64,000 nt of DNA from an uncultured Bacteroidia bacterium (GCA_902781705.1 CACZKE010000002.1:124001-188000), one strand, 5' to 3'. Positions 41,908 through 51,948 are shown, numbered from the stretch's first letter. A program made the numbers and translations. Notes: generated by a model from the sequence alone, not told the origin.

Positions 41908-43050
41908 ATGTTCAAATTCATAAGGACAGCCAACGACCCCCAGTCTGCAGCGCGTGCGGGTGTGATCTCCACAGACCATGGTGAGATCCATACCCCCATA
42001 TTCATGCCCGTGGGTACGGTCGGCTCTGTCAAAGGTGTCTATCACAAGGACTTGGAAGAGGACGTGAAGGCGGAGATCATCCTGGGGAACACCTATCACC
42101 TGTACCTGCGTCCCGGACTCGACACCCTCCGGAAAGCCGGCGGACTGCACCGTTTCGAGCACTGGGACCGCCCCATCCTCACGGACAGCGGCGGCTTCCA
42201 GGTCTTCTCCCTGGCCCCGATCCGGAAACTGACCCCGGAAGGATGCCGGTTCGCCTCCCACATCGACGGCTCCCGCCATACCTTCACCCCGGAGAACAAT
42301 GTCGATACCCAGCGCATCATCGGCGCGGACATCATCATGGCCCTCGACGAATGCTGCCCCGGGGATGCCGACCTGCGCTATGCGGCGAAATCCCTGAAAC
42401 TGACCCAGGGCTGGCTGGAGCGTTTCGCCCGCCGGTTCGACGAGACCGAACCCCTGTACGGCTACGGCCAGACCATGTTCCCGATCATCCAGGGCTGCGT
42501 GTATCCGGAACTCCGGAAGCAGGCCGTGGAGCATGCCCTGACCCTGGACAACGAAAACCGCGGCGGCTATGCCGTCGGCGGCCTGGCGGTCGGGGAACCT
42601 ACGGAGAAGATGTATGAGATGCTCGAGGTTACCTGCCCGCTCCTTCCGGCCGACAAGCCCCGCTACCTGATGGGCGTGGGAACGCCAGCGAACATCCTGG
42701 AAGGCATCGCCCGCGGTATCGACATGTTCGACTGCGTGATGCCTACCCGCAACGGCCGGAACGGCATGCTGTTCACCTGGAACGGCGTGATGAACATGCG
42801 GAACGCCAAGTGGACGGACGACTTCTCGCCCCTGGACCCGGACGGAACCTCCTTTGTGGACAGTTACTATACGAAGGCCTATCTTCACCACCTTTTCATC
42901 GCGAAGGAGATGTTCGCCGCCATGGTGGCGACCGAGCATAACCTCGCTTTCTACCTGGACCTCGTCCGTACGGCCCGCCGCCACATCGAGGCGGGGGACT
43001 TCACGGCCTGGAAGAGTGTGACGGTCAACCGGTTGATGCAGCGGCTATGA
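41908..43050 (+). CDS. tgt: tRNA-guanine transglycosylase lacking the zinc cysteines
   Basis: A 380-residue TIM-barrel enzyme. The acid/base aspartate is D93 (DSGGFQ), the nucleophile is D275 (FDCVMPTRNGR), and the GGLAVGE substrate loop is present. It exchanges guanine for preQ1 in tRNAs with GUN anticodons, a step of queuosine synthesis. In E. coli the zinc site is C302-C304-C307-H333. Here the aligned segment reads PLDPDGTSFVD (308-318), so all three cysteines are replaced (G313, S315, D318), while the histidine remains (H344). The catalytic core is intact, so activity is expected. The gene overlaps the next one by ATGA or TGATG. Confidence 0.93.
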   Translation: MFKFIRTANDPQSAARAGVISTDHGEIHTPIFMPVGTVGSVKGVYHKDLEEDVKAEIILGNTYHLYLRPGLDTLRKAGGLHRFEHWDRPILTDSGGFQVFSLAPIRKLTPEGCRFASHIDGSRHTFTPENNVDTQRIIGADIIMALDECCPGDADLRYAAKSLKLTQGWLERFARRFDETEPLYGYGQTMFPIIQGCVYPELRKQAVEHALTLDNENRGGYAVGGLAVGEPTEKMYEMLEVTCPLLPADKPRYLMGVGTPANILEGIARGIDMFDCVMPTRNGRNGMLFTWNGVMNMRNAKWTDDFSPLDPDGTSFVDSYYTKAYLHHLFIAKEMFAAMVATEHNLAFYLDLVRTARRHIEAGDFTAWKSVTVNRLMQRL

Positions 43051-44135
43051 TGGGACTCAAGAAACTGGACTGGTATATCATCAGGAAGTTCATGGGAGCT
43101 TTCATCGTCGCCCTGAGCCTCCTGACGGTCATCGTCATCATCTTCGACATCAGCGAGAAGATCGACGATTTCGTGGCGAAGCAGGCGCCCCTGAAGGCCA
43201 TCGTCGTGGACTATTACCTGAACTTCATCCCGTATTTCATGAACATGTACAGCCCGATGGTGGTGTTCTTGACGGTGATCCTGTTCACGTCCAACATGGC
43301 GCAGAATTCCGAGATCGTCGCCATCCTCTCCTGCGGAACCAGTTTCCACCGGATGATGGTGCCGTACATCGTGTCGTCGGCCCTGGTCGCCCTGCTGTCG
43401 CTGGGACTCGGCCTCTGGGTAATTCCACGGGCGAACGTGACGCGGGTGGCGTTCGAGCAGAAATACAACCCCCGGGCGAAGGTCAAGTTCGGACGGGACA
43501 TGCATTACAAGTTGGAGGACAACAAGTTCGTGTACATCGAATCCTTCAGCGGCTGGAACAATACGGCCTACAACTTCACCCTCGAGCAGATTTCGGACGA
43601 GCACCTGGTATCCAAACTCTCCGCCGAATCGGCCCAGTGGGACAGCCTGTCCGGCAAATGGAAACTCAAGAACTGGTTCATCCGTGAATACGGTGACGGC
43701 CTGACGGACCGGGTCCGCACCGGAAAACAGTTGGATACGACCCTGAGCCTGACCGTCGATGATTTCTATTACAACGAGTATACGATCGAGCGGCTGGACA
43801 AGGGCCAGTTGGACCAACTCATCGAAACCCAGATATCCCGGGGTGACGCTACCGTGAAGGATGCCCAGATGGAAAAGCACCGGCGGTATTCGATGCCGCT
43901 TTCGGCCATCATCCTCACGATCATCGGCGTGTCCCTGTGCTCCAAGAAACGACGGGGCGGCATGGGCTGGAACATGGCCGTGGGCCTGGCCCTCGGCTTC
44001 TCCTACATCCTTTTCGAACAGTTCAGCAAGATGTTCGTCGTGACCGATACGCTCCCGGCCGGCATCGCCACCTGGATCCCGAACATCCTGTACGCCCTCA
44101 TCGCCGCCTTCCTGTATATCATCGCTCCGAAATAG
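43047..44135 (+). CDS. LptF/LptG-family permease
   Basis: A 362-residue membrane protein with the YjgP/YjgQ layout: three N-terminal membrane segments, a periplasmic beta-jellyroll domain (about residues 125-275) and three C-terminal segments. KKLDWYIIRKFMGAF is the typical opening. LptF and LptG form the inner-membrane part of the exporter that extracts LPS or lipooligosaccharide. Bacteroidota often carry the two genes apart; which one this is cannot be decided here. The start may be 43047 or 43050. Its TAG stop is overlapped by a dispersed palindrome that fills the gap to dut. Confidence 0.88.
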   Translation: MMGLKKLDWYIIRKFMGAFIVALSLLTVIVIIFDISEKIDDFVAKQAPLKAIVVDYYLNFIPYFMNMYSPMVVFLTVILFTSNMAQNSEIVAILSCGTSFHRMMVPYIVSSALVALLSLGLGLWVIPRANVTRVAFEQKYNPRAKVKFGRDMHYKLEDNKFVYIESFSGWNNTAYNFTLEQISDEHLVSKLSAESAQWDSLSGKWKLKNWFIREYGDGLTDRVRTGKQLDTTLSLTVDDFYYNEYTIERLDKGQLDQLIETQISRGDATVKDAQMEKHRRYSMPLSAIILTIIGVSLCSKKRRGGMGWNMAVGLALGFSYILFEQFSKMFVVTDTLPAGIATWIPNILYALIAAFLYIIAPK

Positions 44136-44160
44136 ATTCTTCGACAAGTTCAGAATGACA
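44134..44160 (+). repeat. Dispersed palindrome, copy 4, filling the lptF/G-dut gap
   Basis: AGATTCTTCG, then ACAAGTT, then CAGAATGACA. Its first two bases belong to the TAG stop of the permease gene, and its last base is the A of the dut ATG. No ribosome-binding site remains in the gap. Confidence 0.75.
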
Positions 44161-44594
44161 TGCTGAAAGTGAAAATCGTCAACAAGTCCGGCTACCCGGC
44201 GCCCTTTTATGCGACGCCGCTCTCGGCCGGCATGGACCTCAAGGCCAACCTCGAATCGCCCCTGACGCTCGCTCCGCTCCAGCGCGCCCTGGTTCCCACG
44301 GGCCTTTTCATCGCCCTTCCGGAAGGGTATGAAGCGCAGGTGCGCCCCCGCAGCGGCCTGGCCGCGAAACACGGCGTGACGGTCCTCAATACACCCGGCA
44401 CCATCGACGCGGACTACCGGGGCGAGATCAAGGTCATCCTCGTGAACCTGTCGGACACGCCGTTCGAGATCGTCCCGGGCGAACGGATCGCCCAGATGGT
44501 CGTCGCCCGCCACGAACGGGTGGAATGGGAGGAAGCCGAGGTCTTGGACGAGACGGAGCGCGGAGTCGGAGGATTTGGAAGCACTGGAAGATAA
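44160..44594 (+). CDS. dut: Deoxyuridine 5'-triphosphate nucleotidohydrolase
   Basis: A 144-residue trimeric dUTPase with all five motifs: [30 protein letters not shown] and the C-terminal arm [11 protein letters not shown]. It hydrolyses dUTP to dUMP and pyrophosphate, which keeps uracil out of DNA and supplies thymidylate synthesis. The start codon overlaps the end of a palindromic repeat, so translation may depend on coupling or on a leaderless-like start. murF follows four bases after the stop. Confidence 0.97.
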   Translation: MLKVKIVNKSGYPAPFYATPLSAGMDLKANLESPLTLAPLQRALVPTGLFIALPEGYEAQVRPRSGLAAKHGVTVLNTPGTIDADYRGEIKVILVNLSDTPFEIVPGERIAQMVVARHERVEWEEAEVLDETERGVGGFGSTGR

Positions 44595-44598
44595 AACT

Positions 44599-45894
44599 AT
44601 GGAAATCAACGAACTATATAACCTTTTCCTCGCCTCGGAAGGCGTGAATACAGATACCCGGACACTCAGGCCCGGACAGATTTTCGTCGCCCTCAAGGGC
44701 GAGAATTTCGACGGAAACGCCTATGCGGCGCAGGCCCTGGAAGCCGGTGCCTCCTATGCCATCGTGCAGGTGGATGCACCCGGGGACGATCCCCGACTTC
44801 TCCGTTTCCCGGATACCCTCCAGACCCTGAAGGAACTGGCTGCCTGCCATCGGAAATATCTGGAAATCCCCGTCATCGGCCTTACCGGGACCAACGGGAA
44901 GACGACCACGAAGGAACTCATCCGGGCCGTCCTCGCTACGCGCTTCCGGGTGGCGGCGACCCAGGGGAACCTGAACAACGACATCGGCGTCCCGCTGACC
45001 GTCCTCGGCATCGGCCCGGACGCGGAAATCGCCGTCGTGGAGATGGGCGCGAACCATCCCGACGACATCTCCGCCCTGACCTGGGTGAGCCAGCCGGACT
45101 TCGGCCTCATCACCAACGTGGGCAAGGCCCATCTGCTGGGATTCGGCAGTTTCGAAGGGGTGAAAAAGGCCAAAGGACAACTCTACGACTGGCTTTCCGA
45201 GCATGACGGGCAGGCCTTTGTCAATGTCGATGACGACAACCTTTATGAAATGGCCGTCGGGCGTCCGCTTTCCATCATTCCGTACGGTGTGGAAGGGGAG
45301 GATGCCGTCATCCTTCCGACCTCTTCCGAGCAACCTTTCCTCCGGATGGAGATTGGCGGAAAACTGTTGGAAACCAAGTTGGTAGGCGCTTATAATGCAG
45401 CCAATGTGATGGCTGCCCTCGCCGTCGGACGGCAGTTCGGGATTCCGCTCGAAGAAGGGATGGAGGCAGTGGCCGCCTATACCCCGGCCAACAACCGTTC
45501 CCAGATGACCCGGACGCAGCGGAATGTGGTCATCGAAGATGCCTACAATGCCAATCCTTCTTCCATGGCCGCCGCCCTGGACAATTTCGCCCTGCTGCAG
45601 GATCCCTGCAAGATCGCCCTCTTGGGAGACATGCGGGAACTGGGGGAGGACTCCGTGAAGGAGCATATGAAAATCCTCGAGAAACTGGACGGCTGCGGTC
45701 TCACGCACGCCTGCCTGGTGGGCGAGGAGTTCCGCAAGGCCGTGGAACAGGCCGGTACGCGTCCCTATATCAAACTTTTCGCTACGTCGGACGAATTGGC
45801 GGAAGCCCTGGCCGCACAGCCGGTGAGCGGGGCCGCCATCCTGGTGAAGGGCTCCCGCGGTATCCGGATGGAGAAGGTGATCCCTACGCTGTAG
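44599..45894 (+). CDS. murF: UDP-N-acetylmuramoyl-tripeptide--D-alanyl-D-alanine ligase
   Basis: A 431-residue Mur ligase. The ATP loop is GTNGKTTTKE at about 97-106, EMGANHPDDI follows the central domain strand, and the C-terminal domain has EDAYNANPSSM, the MurF signature. The enzyme adds D-Ala-D-Ala to the UDP-MurNAc-tripeptide in the cytoplasm, the last soluble step of peptidoglycan precursor synthesis. The start at 44599 is preferred because an earlier in-frame ATG at 44575 lies inside dut. Its 3' end overlaps the 3' end of the convergent PAP2 gene by 11 bases. Confidence 0.97.
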   Translation: MEINELYNLFLASEGVNTDTRTLRPGQIFVALKGENFDGNAYAAQALEAGASYAIVQVDAPGDDPRLLRFPDTLQTLKELAACHRKYLEIPVIGLTGTNGKTTTKELIRAVLATRFRVAATQGNLNNDIGVPLTVLGIGPDAEIAVVEMGANHPDDISALTWVSQPDFGLITNVGKAHLLGFGSFEGVKKAKGQLYDWLSEHDGQAFVNVDDDNLYEMAVGRPLSIIPYGVEGEDAVILPTSSEQPFLRMEIGGKLLETKLVGAYNAANVMAALAVGRQFGIPLEEGMEAVAAYTPANNRSQMTRTQRNVVIEDAYNANPSSMAAALDNFALLQDPCKIALLGDMRELGEDSVKEHMKILEKLDGCGLTHACLVGEEFRKAVEQAGTRPYIKLFATSDELAEALAAQPVSGAAILVKGSRGIRMEKVIPTL

Positions 45895-46480
45895 AAGGTT
45901 CCAGCCAGGTCCGGACGACGCCCCGGGCGAGTCCGGCGGTGAGCAGTCCCACGGCGATGCCGAAGAGGGTTCCCACGAAGATATCCCCGAGATAGTGCGC
46001 GGCCAGCATGATGCGGCTGAAGGCCATCAGGCCGGCCCAGATGAAAGCGCAGATCCCATAGACCCTGTAACTGCGGTTCCGGTCATTCAGCTGGAATCCC
46101 AGGTAGGAGCAGGTGGCGAAGCCGAACGAGTTGCTGGCGTGCCCCGAGAAGAATCCGTAGAAATCATAGCGCCCGAGCGGCCAGTGGAGGCCATTCTGCA
46201 GCATCCAGGTCGTGTAGAGCGGCCGGAGGCGGCCGACGGTGTCCTTGACGTGGGAGGAAATCTGGTCGCACAGGACGACGGTCAGGATGCAGGAGAGGAT
46301 GACGGCGAGGCCCTTTTTCCAGCCGAGCCGCCAGATGACGACGGCCAGGATGGCGCCATAAGCCGGAAACCAGATCCGGATGTTGGACATGAACATCCAG
46401 AAAGGTTCCATCCATGCATTGTGCAACCCGTTGATCCAGAGAGTTATGTCCTGGTCGATCCCGATAAGCCGTTCCAGCAT
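45884..46480 (-). CDS. PAP2-family membrane phosphatase
   Basis: A 198-residue membrane protein with the three phosphatase motifs: KDTVGRLRP, SGHAS and SRIMLAAHYLGD. About five or six membrane segments surround them. Relatives dephosphorylate undecaprenyl pyrophosphate, lipid A or phosphatidic acid at the periplasmic face. With murF as neighbour, undecaprenyl pyrophosphate recycling is plausible, but this is not proven. It follows obg with a four-base gap on the same strand and is thus co-transcribed with it. Confidence 0.87.
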   Translation of the reverse strand: MLERLIGIDQDITLWINGLHNAWMEPFWMFMSNIRIWFPAYGAILAVVIWRLGWKKGLAVILSCILTVVLCDQISSHVKDTVGRLRPLYTTWMLQNGLHWPLGRYDFYGFFSGHASNSFGFATCSYLGFQLNDRNRSYRVYGICAFIWAGLMAFSRIMLAAHYLGDIFVGTLFGIAVGLLTAGLARGVVRTWLEPSTA

Positions 46481-46484
46481 GCCG

Positions 46485-47477
46485 TTACTTGGTCAGGGCC
46501 TTCCAGAGTTCTTCCTTGAGTTCGACGAGGCCGGTCTGCGCGACCGAGGAAATGAACACGTGCGGAATCTCGGCCGGCAATTTCTTCTCGATCTTCTTCC
46601 GCTGTTTTTCGTCGATGAGGTCCGTCTTCGTGACGGCGAGGACGCGGTCCTTCACCAGCAGTTCCGGATTGTATTCCTTGAGTTCGCTGAGCAGCACGTC
46701 ATAGGCCTTGGCGACATCGGGTTCGTCGGCCGCCACCATGAACAGCAGGACCGAATTCCGTTCGATATGGCGGAGGAAACGGGTGCCGATGCCACGGCCC
46801 TCGTGGGCCCCCTCGATGATGCCGGGAATGTCGGCCATCACGAAGGAACGGTCGTCATAGTAGCGGACGATTCCCAGGTTAGGTTCCAGGGTGGTGAAGG
46901 CGTAATTCGCGATCTTGGGCTTGGCGCTGGTGATGGCGGCCAGCAGGGTGGATTTCCCGGCGTTCGGGAATCCGACGAGACCCACGTCGGCCAACACTTT
47001 CAGTTCCAGGATGAACCAGCCTTCCATACCTTCCTCGCCGGGCTGCGCATAGCGTGGCGTCTGGTTGGTCGGGGATTTGAAGTGGTCGTTCCCCCAGCCG
47101 CCGCGGCCACCCTCGCACAGGATGTACTCCTGTCCGGGCTCCACGATCTCGGCGATGACCTCCTCGGTCTCGGCGTCTTTCACGACCACGCCCAGGGGAA
47201 CTTCCAGGACGATGTCCGCCCCGTTCTTCCCCTTCCGGAGGGCTGCTCCGCCCGGGTCGCCGTTCTCCGCCCGAACCACCTTCCGGTAGCGGAGGTGGAT
47301 GAGCGTCCACAACTGCGGATTCGCCTTCAGGATGATGTGTCCGCCCCGGCCGCCGTCACCGCCGTCCGGGCCGCCCTTGGGCACATACTTCGCCCTGTGC
47401 AGGTGCATGGACCCGGCCCCGCCGTGCCCGCTTGCGCAGAACATCTTTACGTAGTCTATGAAATTCGATTCGGCCAT
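46485..47477 (-). CDS. obg: Obg-family GTPase
   Basis: A 330-residue protein with the glycine-rich Obg domain (residues 1-160, many GG turns: [20 protein letters not shown]) and the G domain with G1 GFPNAGKS at 169-176, G3 ADIPGI and G4 TKTD. The short C-terminal extension found in some species is missing. Obg is an essential ribosome-associated GTPase in large-subunit assembly and growth control. It has its own promoter in the gap after the MscS gene, 17 bases before the start. Confidence 0.96.
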   Translation of the reverse strand: MAESNFIDYVKMFCASGHGGAGSMHLHRAKYVPKGGPDGGDGGRGGHIILKANPQLWTLIHLRYRKVVRAENGDPGGAALRKGKNGADIVLEVPLGVVVKDAETEEVIAEIVEPGQEYILCEGGRGGWGNDHFKSPTNQTPRYAQPGEEGMEGWFILELKVLADVGLVGFPNAGKSTLLAAITSAKPKIANYAFTTLEPNLGIVRYYDDRSFVMADIPGIIEGAHEGRGIGTRFLRHIERNSVLLFMVAADEPDVAKAYDVLLSELKEYNPELLVKDRVLAVTKTDLIDEKQRKKIEKKLPAEIPHVFISSVAQTGLVELKEELWKALTK

Positions 47478-47494
47478 AGTCGATCCCTTTTGTG

Positions 47495-47502
47495 CAAAGA
47501 TA
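47495..47502 (-). promoter_or_regulatory. -7 box for obg
   Basis: TATCTTTG on the minus strand, 17 bases before the obg ATG. Confidence 0.75.
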
Positions 47503-47506
47503 CGGA

Positions 47507-50095
47507 TTATTTCCCTTCCTCCGGCATCGATTTGATGTACAGGTCGCGCTGCGGGAAGGGGATCTCGATGCCGTGGGCATTCAGGGCGTTGTAGATGAGT
47601 TCCTTCGCCTTTGCCGGATAGGTATAGTGCTCGTCCACCGTGATATACTGGTACACGGAGAGATTCACGCTGTTGTCCCCGAAGTCCTTGAAGCGGACCT
47701 GGATGCCGTAGGCGGGATCCACGATGTCGCGGCCGTACACGTCCTTGGTCTTGAGGGGTTCCAGGGCTTCCTGGATGATGGCGCGGACCTCATCCACCTG
47801 GACACCGTACTTCACGCCCACATCGAAGGAGACCAGTTCGTAGGAATGGTTCTTCGTGAGGTTCTTGAAGTTCTTGTTGAAAAGGGTGGCGTTCGGGAAG
47901 GCCATGACCGAGCCGTCGGAGGCGACAATCTGCGTACTCTGGTAGGAGATGCTGTCCACCTTGCCGCGGATGCCGTCGCACTCGATGAAATCGCCCACCC
48001 GGAGGCGTCCGGACATGAGTTGCACCCCATAGAAGAAGTTGTTCAGGATATCCTTCATGGCGAATCCGAGACCGGTCGCAAGACCGGCGCCGATCACCTT
48101 CACGGCCGCCGTCGGAATCTTCAGCAGAACGAAAATCGCGATGATATAGACCCCCCAGAGACCGATGCCGATGATGTTCTCCGCCAGCGTGAAATTGGCC
48201 TGGTTCTCGTGGAAGAGCCGGCCCGAGGATCCTTTCATGATGGAACGGATCTTGAACAGGCGGTACACCGCCTTCGCCAGGTACACCAGATACCGGAACA
48301 GGAAGAACAGGGTCACCACCAGGATGATCTTGGAGAAGGACAGGTGGATATATCCCGTCACATTCAGGAACGGATACTTGTAATAGTCGTTGAACACGCC
48401 CTGAAGGTCAAAGACGCTGGAGGCCATATACAGGCTGAAGGGAACGGACAGGACGATGGCGATGGGCAGGAAGGCCTGCTTGAAGAAGGAATGCGGCCAG
48501 GTCACGGCGATAAGGTCCTCGTCGGTCCGGTGCGGGAGATTGGCATGGTCGGCGATGTAGCGCTCCTTGGTGGTACGGATATGGCGCACGTAATAGATGT
48601 GAACCAAGTCATACACCGCCGTAATAGTCTGAAGGAGCGTCAGTTGGAAAATCCACCAGATCAGGAGCTGGACACCGAGAAGGACGAAGCCGAAGAAAGC
48701 GACGACGGTGGTCACGATGAGGATCAGGAGGGAGATCCAGCCGTAGATGACATCCCAGTACGGGAGGGCATTCGCATACCGGCGCAGGGTCCATCCCTGG
48801 AGCAGGGTGAACAGCAGCAGGAGCGGCGGGAAGACGATGTTCAGCAGACTGTTGGGAATGAAGGCGATCCGGAGCGAGATGACGATCAGGCTCAGCAGGA
48901 GGATCGGCAGATACAGCCGGATTCCCTTCCGGACGGCGTCGCCTTCCAGGCGGATGACCAGGGAAACCAGGATCGCCGCCAGCATCCAGGCGAACTCCAC
49001 CAGGAGTTTCGAGGCCATCGCGAAGAAATTCTGCCTGGAAAAGGCGCTCGCGACCATAATGCTCAGCGCGAAGATGATGACTCCGGTGATCAGGGTCATC
49101 TCGAAACGATGATGGACAAAGGTTTCCTTTCTGAAGAAGGGAACCTTCCGGGTCAGGAAAGCGACCAGGGCGAGACTCAGCAGGGCTGAAAAAACCAGGT
49201 ATACGAGCGTGAACAGGGAGAATCCCGTGACCATCGGCCCACGCCACTGGCTGTGGACGCCGTGCAGGGCATCCGGGCTGTATTTGTCGTGTGCGTCGTT
49301 CATCGCCTGGGTCCAGTACCGGCGGAATGATTTCAGGATGGACCAGTAGTCGGTCTGGCCGTCGATGAAGATCTTGTTCTGGACGGTCTTGTAGCGCTGC
49401 TGGGCGTAATCATAGGCGGATTTGAGCATCGCCGCCGTCTCCGCATAGCTGGTGCTGTCCCGGACAAGCTGCTCCTTCTGGTCGATGGAAGACTGGAGCA
49501 GGGCCGTCGCATAGAACAGACAGCTGTCCCTGTCTTCCTGCCCCAGTGAATCCAGGACAAATCCATGTTCCCGCTGGTGCTCGGTCCGGGAACGGTTCCC
49601 AAAGGCGATCAGGGAATCGAGCAAGGGAACGCCGGAGGCGAGATAGACGACGTTTCCCAGGTTGTCCATATACTCCAGCGTCGTAGAGGGGGGAAGGCTC
49701 TTGAGGGTATGGATCAAGCGGTCGTACCGGTCGATGTCGATGTCCAGGCGGGTGACGATGTCGTCAAAGGGCAGTTTTCTGGAAGCGAAGTCGTTATACT
49801 GCCTGGAAACCTCGTTCAGGGCGTACGTCATGTCGAAAGTATAGTCCTGTTTCTGGGAATACAGCATCAGCGAGAGCTCATTGCTGCGCTGCATCATCTG
49901 GACCAGGCGGGCATGCTGGCGGGCGTTCCTGCTGCGGAGGCGTTCATTGCGGGCCTGGGTGTCCTGCCAGGTGGAACGAAGTTCATAGCGGAGGACCGAC
50001 AGGGTATGGGCCAAATCCTTTTCACTGAGGACGGCGAAGGCCGGAACCAGAGCCAGGAAGGCGATGGCCAGGGTAAGTATCTTCTTCTTTCTCAT
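47507..50095 (-). CDS. Large MscS-family mechanosensitive channel
   Basis: An 862-residue protein with a signal peptide, a long N-terminal extracytoplasmic helical region (about 25-270), multiple membrane segments, and a C-terminal MscS core (about 640-855). The core has the pore-helix glycine/alanine pattern ([20 protein letters not shown]), then [11 protein letters not shown] and the beta domain [17 protein letters not shown]. It would release solutes upon osmotic downshock. The size and the N-terminal domain recall MscK/YbiO-type channels. It follows the ZIP transporter gene by four bases, so the two form one unit. Confidence 0.92.
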   Translation of the reverse strand: MRKKKILTLAIAFLALVPAFAVLSEKDLAHTLSVLRYELRSTWQDTQARNERLRSRNARQHARLVQMMQRSNELSLMLYSQKQDYTFDMTYALNEVSRQYNDFASRKLPFDDIVTRLDIDIDRYDRLIHTLKSLPPSTTLEYMDNLGNVVYLASGVPLLDSLIAFGNRSRTEHQREHGFVLDSLGQEDRDSCLFYATALLQSSIDQKEQLVRDSTSYAETAAMLKSAYDYAQQRYKTVQNKIFIDGQTDYWSILKSFRRYWTQAMNDAHDKYSPDALHGVHSQWRGPMVTGFSLFTLVYLVFSALLSLALVAFLTRKVPFFRKETFVHHRFEMTLITGVIIFALSIMVASAFSRQNFFAMASKLLVEFAWMLAAILVSLVIRLEGDAVRKGIRLYLPILLLSLIVISLRIAFIPNSLLNIVFPPLLLLFTLLQGWTLRRYANALPYWDVIYGWISLLILIVTTVVAFFGFVLLGVQLLIWWIFQLTLLQTITAVYDLVHIYYVRHIRTTKERYIADHANLPHRTDEDLIAVTWPHSFFKQAFLPIAIVLSVPFSLYMASSVFDLQGVFNDYYKYPFLNVTGYIHLSFSKIILVVTLFFLFRYLVYLAKAVYRLFKIRSIMKGSSGRLFHENQANFTLAENIIGIGLWGVYIIAIFVLLKIPTAAVKVIGAGLATGLGFAMKDILNNFFYGVQLMSGRLRVGDFIECDGIRGKVDSISYQSTQIVASDGSVMAFPNATLFNKNFKNLTKNHSYELVSFDVGVKYGVQVDEVRAIIQEALEPLKTKDVYGRDIVDPAYGIQVRFKDFGDNSVNLSVYQYITVDEHYTYPAKAKELIYNALNAHGIEIPFPQRDLYIKSMPEEGK

Positions 50096-50099
50096 ACAC

Positions 50100-50864
50100 T
50101 TAACCTAAAACGACGTCCAGGACCATCATGAGGGCGAATCCCAGGGCGAAACCGATGGTGGCGATGTTGGAATGGGCTCCTTCCGAGGCTTCCGGAACGA
50201 GTTCTTCCACGACGACATAGAGCATGGCACCGGCCGCGAAGGCCAGCAGATACGGCATCGCCGGCGTCACGAGGGAGGCCAGCAGGATGACGAGAAGACC
50301 GCCGATGGGCTCCACGATGCCGCTCAGGGCCCCGATCAGGAAGGACTTCCAGCGGGAGTTTCCCGCCGCCCGGAGGGGCATCGAGATGATGGCTCCTTCA
50401 GGCGCGTTCTGGATGGCGATACCCAGCGACAAAGCCAGGGCGCCGGCGGCGGACATCCCCACATCGGCATTCATCGCCCCGGCGAGGGCCACGCCCACGG
50501 CCATTCCTTCCGGCAGGTTGTGGATAGTGACGGCCAGGGCAAGCATCGTCGTCTTGGAAAGGTGGCTTTTCGGGCCCTCCGCCTCGCCCGTCACATGCAG
50601 GTGCGGCGTAAGCTGGTCGATCAGGAGCAGGAATGCGAAACCGCCCAGCAGGCCGACGGTCACCGGCCACACGCTCCCCCCGCTCATTTCCATCCCGGGG
50701 ATGAGCAGGGACCACACCGAGGCCGCCACCATCACACCCGAGGCGAACCCCAGCAGCGCCTTCTGCAGCAGCGCCGGCATCTCCTTCTTCATGAAGAAGA
50801 CGAAGGCCGATCCCAGTGCCGTTCCGGCGAAGGGAATCAGAAGACCGATCAGAATTGCATCCAT
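50100..50864 (-). CDS. ZIP-family divalent metal transporter
   Basis: A 254-residue membrane protein with about eight segments. Metal-site motifs are HNLPEGMAVGV in segment 4 and QNAPEG in segment 5, as in ZupT. It probably imports zinc and perhaps iron or manganese. The start at 50864 (MDAILIGLL) lies 19 bases after a TATCTTTG box; longer frames start upstream of it. It is the first gene of a unit with the MscS gene. Confidence 0.9.
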   Translation of the reverse strand: MDAILIGLLIPFAGTALGSAFVFFMKKEMPALLQKALLGFASGVMVAASVWSLLIPGMEMSGGSVWPVTVGLLGGFAFLLLIDQLTPHLHVTGEAEGPKSHLSKTTMLALAVTIHNLPEGMAVGVALAGAMNADVGMSAAGALALSLGIAIQNAPEGAIISMPLRAAGNSRWKSFLIGALSGIVEPIGGLLVILLASLVTPAMPYLLAFAAGAMLYVVVEELVPEASEGAHSNIATIGFALGFALMMVLDVVLG

Positions 50865-50883
50865 ACTTCGTTCGTTTACGGTA

Positions 50884-50891
50884 CAAAGATA
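50884..50891 (-). promoter_or_regulatory. -7 box for the ZIP-MscS unit
   Basis: TATCTTTG on the minus strand, 19 bases before the start. Confidence 0.75.
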
Positions 50892-50958
50892 ATGAACTTT
50901 TCCTGCAAACGGGTTGCAAACGAATCGACTCCTCGTTGATTGTCCGACGTTTGTCAAT

Positions 50959-51948
50959 TCAAAGACCGGGAATGGAAAGATACTCCAGAATCAGTTCTAT
51001 AAGGCGGGGCTTGGCGTAGCGGTCAAGCTCCGCTTCCTGTATCCAGATATATCCCTCCGGAAGGGAGGGAAGGGCCGATGGTTCCCAGATCCAGTAATCG
51101 GCAAAGAGGGTGCGGTGGGTAAGTTGGTGTTTAAGACCGGAGGTGACGAGGCGGGCACCGTCCGGAACCTCGTTCGTGAGCCAGGGTTCCCAGAGCCCCT
51201 GCCAGATGTCGCCGGGGCCGCGCCGGTGGATGGCGATTTCCCCGTTCACACGTACGAGAACATAGGTCAGATGGCGCTCGACCGGTTTCGAGAGCGTTTG
51301 CTTGACAGGCAAGAGGTCGGTACGTCCGGTGGCAAATGCCTGGCAGTCAGGTTGTAATGGGCATGTCATGCAGCAGGGATTCACCGGCGTGCAGCAGGTG
51401 GCGCCGAAGTCCATCATCCCTTGGTTGAAGGCGGCGGGGGAGTCCTCGGGCAGCAACCGCTGCGCCAGGGCGGTGAATTCCTTTTTCGCCGCCGTGGTTC
51501 CGACAGGCGTAGCGATGCCGAAAAAGCGGGCGAGGACCCGGTATACGTTCCCGTCCACCACGGCGGCGGGCAGCCCGAAGGCGATGGAGCCGATGGCGGC
51601 GGCCGTGTAATCGCCAACGCCCTTGAGCGACCGGATCCCTTCCAGCGTCTCCGGGAATCCGCCCATGGACACGATCTGTTTCGCGGCGGCATGCAGGTTC
51701 CGGGCACGGGAGTAATAGCCGAGGCCCTGCCAGAGGCGCAAGACTTCATCTTCGGTTGCGGCGGCCAGTTGCTCCACGGTGGGGAAACGCTCCATGAACC
51801 TTTCCCAGTAGGCACGGCCCTGCGCCACCCGCGTCTGCTGGAGGATGATTTCGCTCAGCCAGACGGCATAGGGATCCCGGGTCCTCCGCCAGGGGAGGTC
51901 CCGCCCGTTCAGGGAATACCACTGCAGGATGGTCTCGGAAAATGTCAT
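50959..51948 (-). CDS. mutY: A/G-specific adenine DNA glycosylase
   Basis: A 329-residue protein. The helix-hairpin-helix and catalytic region contain LSEIILQQTRV (catalytic glutamate), LKGVGDYTAAAIGSIAFG and the aspartate in VVDGNVYR. The [4Fe-4S] site is C-x6-C-x2-C-x5-C (CTPVNPCCMTCPLQPDC). The C-terminal ~100 residues are a NUDIX-like domain that recognises 8-oxoguanine. MutY removes adenine from A:8-oxoG pairs. It has its own -7 box and ends about 68 bases before the ZIP promoter. Confidence 0.96.
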   Translation of the reverse strand: MTFSETILQWYSLNGRDLPWRRTRDPYAVWLSEIILQQTRVAQGRAYWERFMERFPTVEQLAAATEDEVLRLWQGLGYYSRARNLHAAAKQIVSMGGFPETLEGIRSLKGVGDYTAAAIGSIAFGLPAAVVDGNVYRVLARFFGIATPVGTTAAKKEFTALAQRLLPEDSPAAFNQGMMDFGATCCTPVNPCCMTCPLQPDCQAFATGRTDLLPVKQTLSKPVERHLTYVLVRVNGEIAIHRRGPGDIWQGLWEPWLTNEVPDGARLVTSGLKHQLTHRTLFADYWIWEPSALPSLPEGYIWIQEAELDRYAKPRLIELILEYLSIPGL

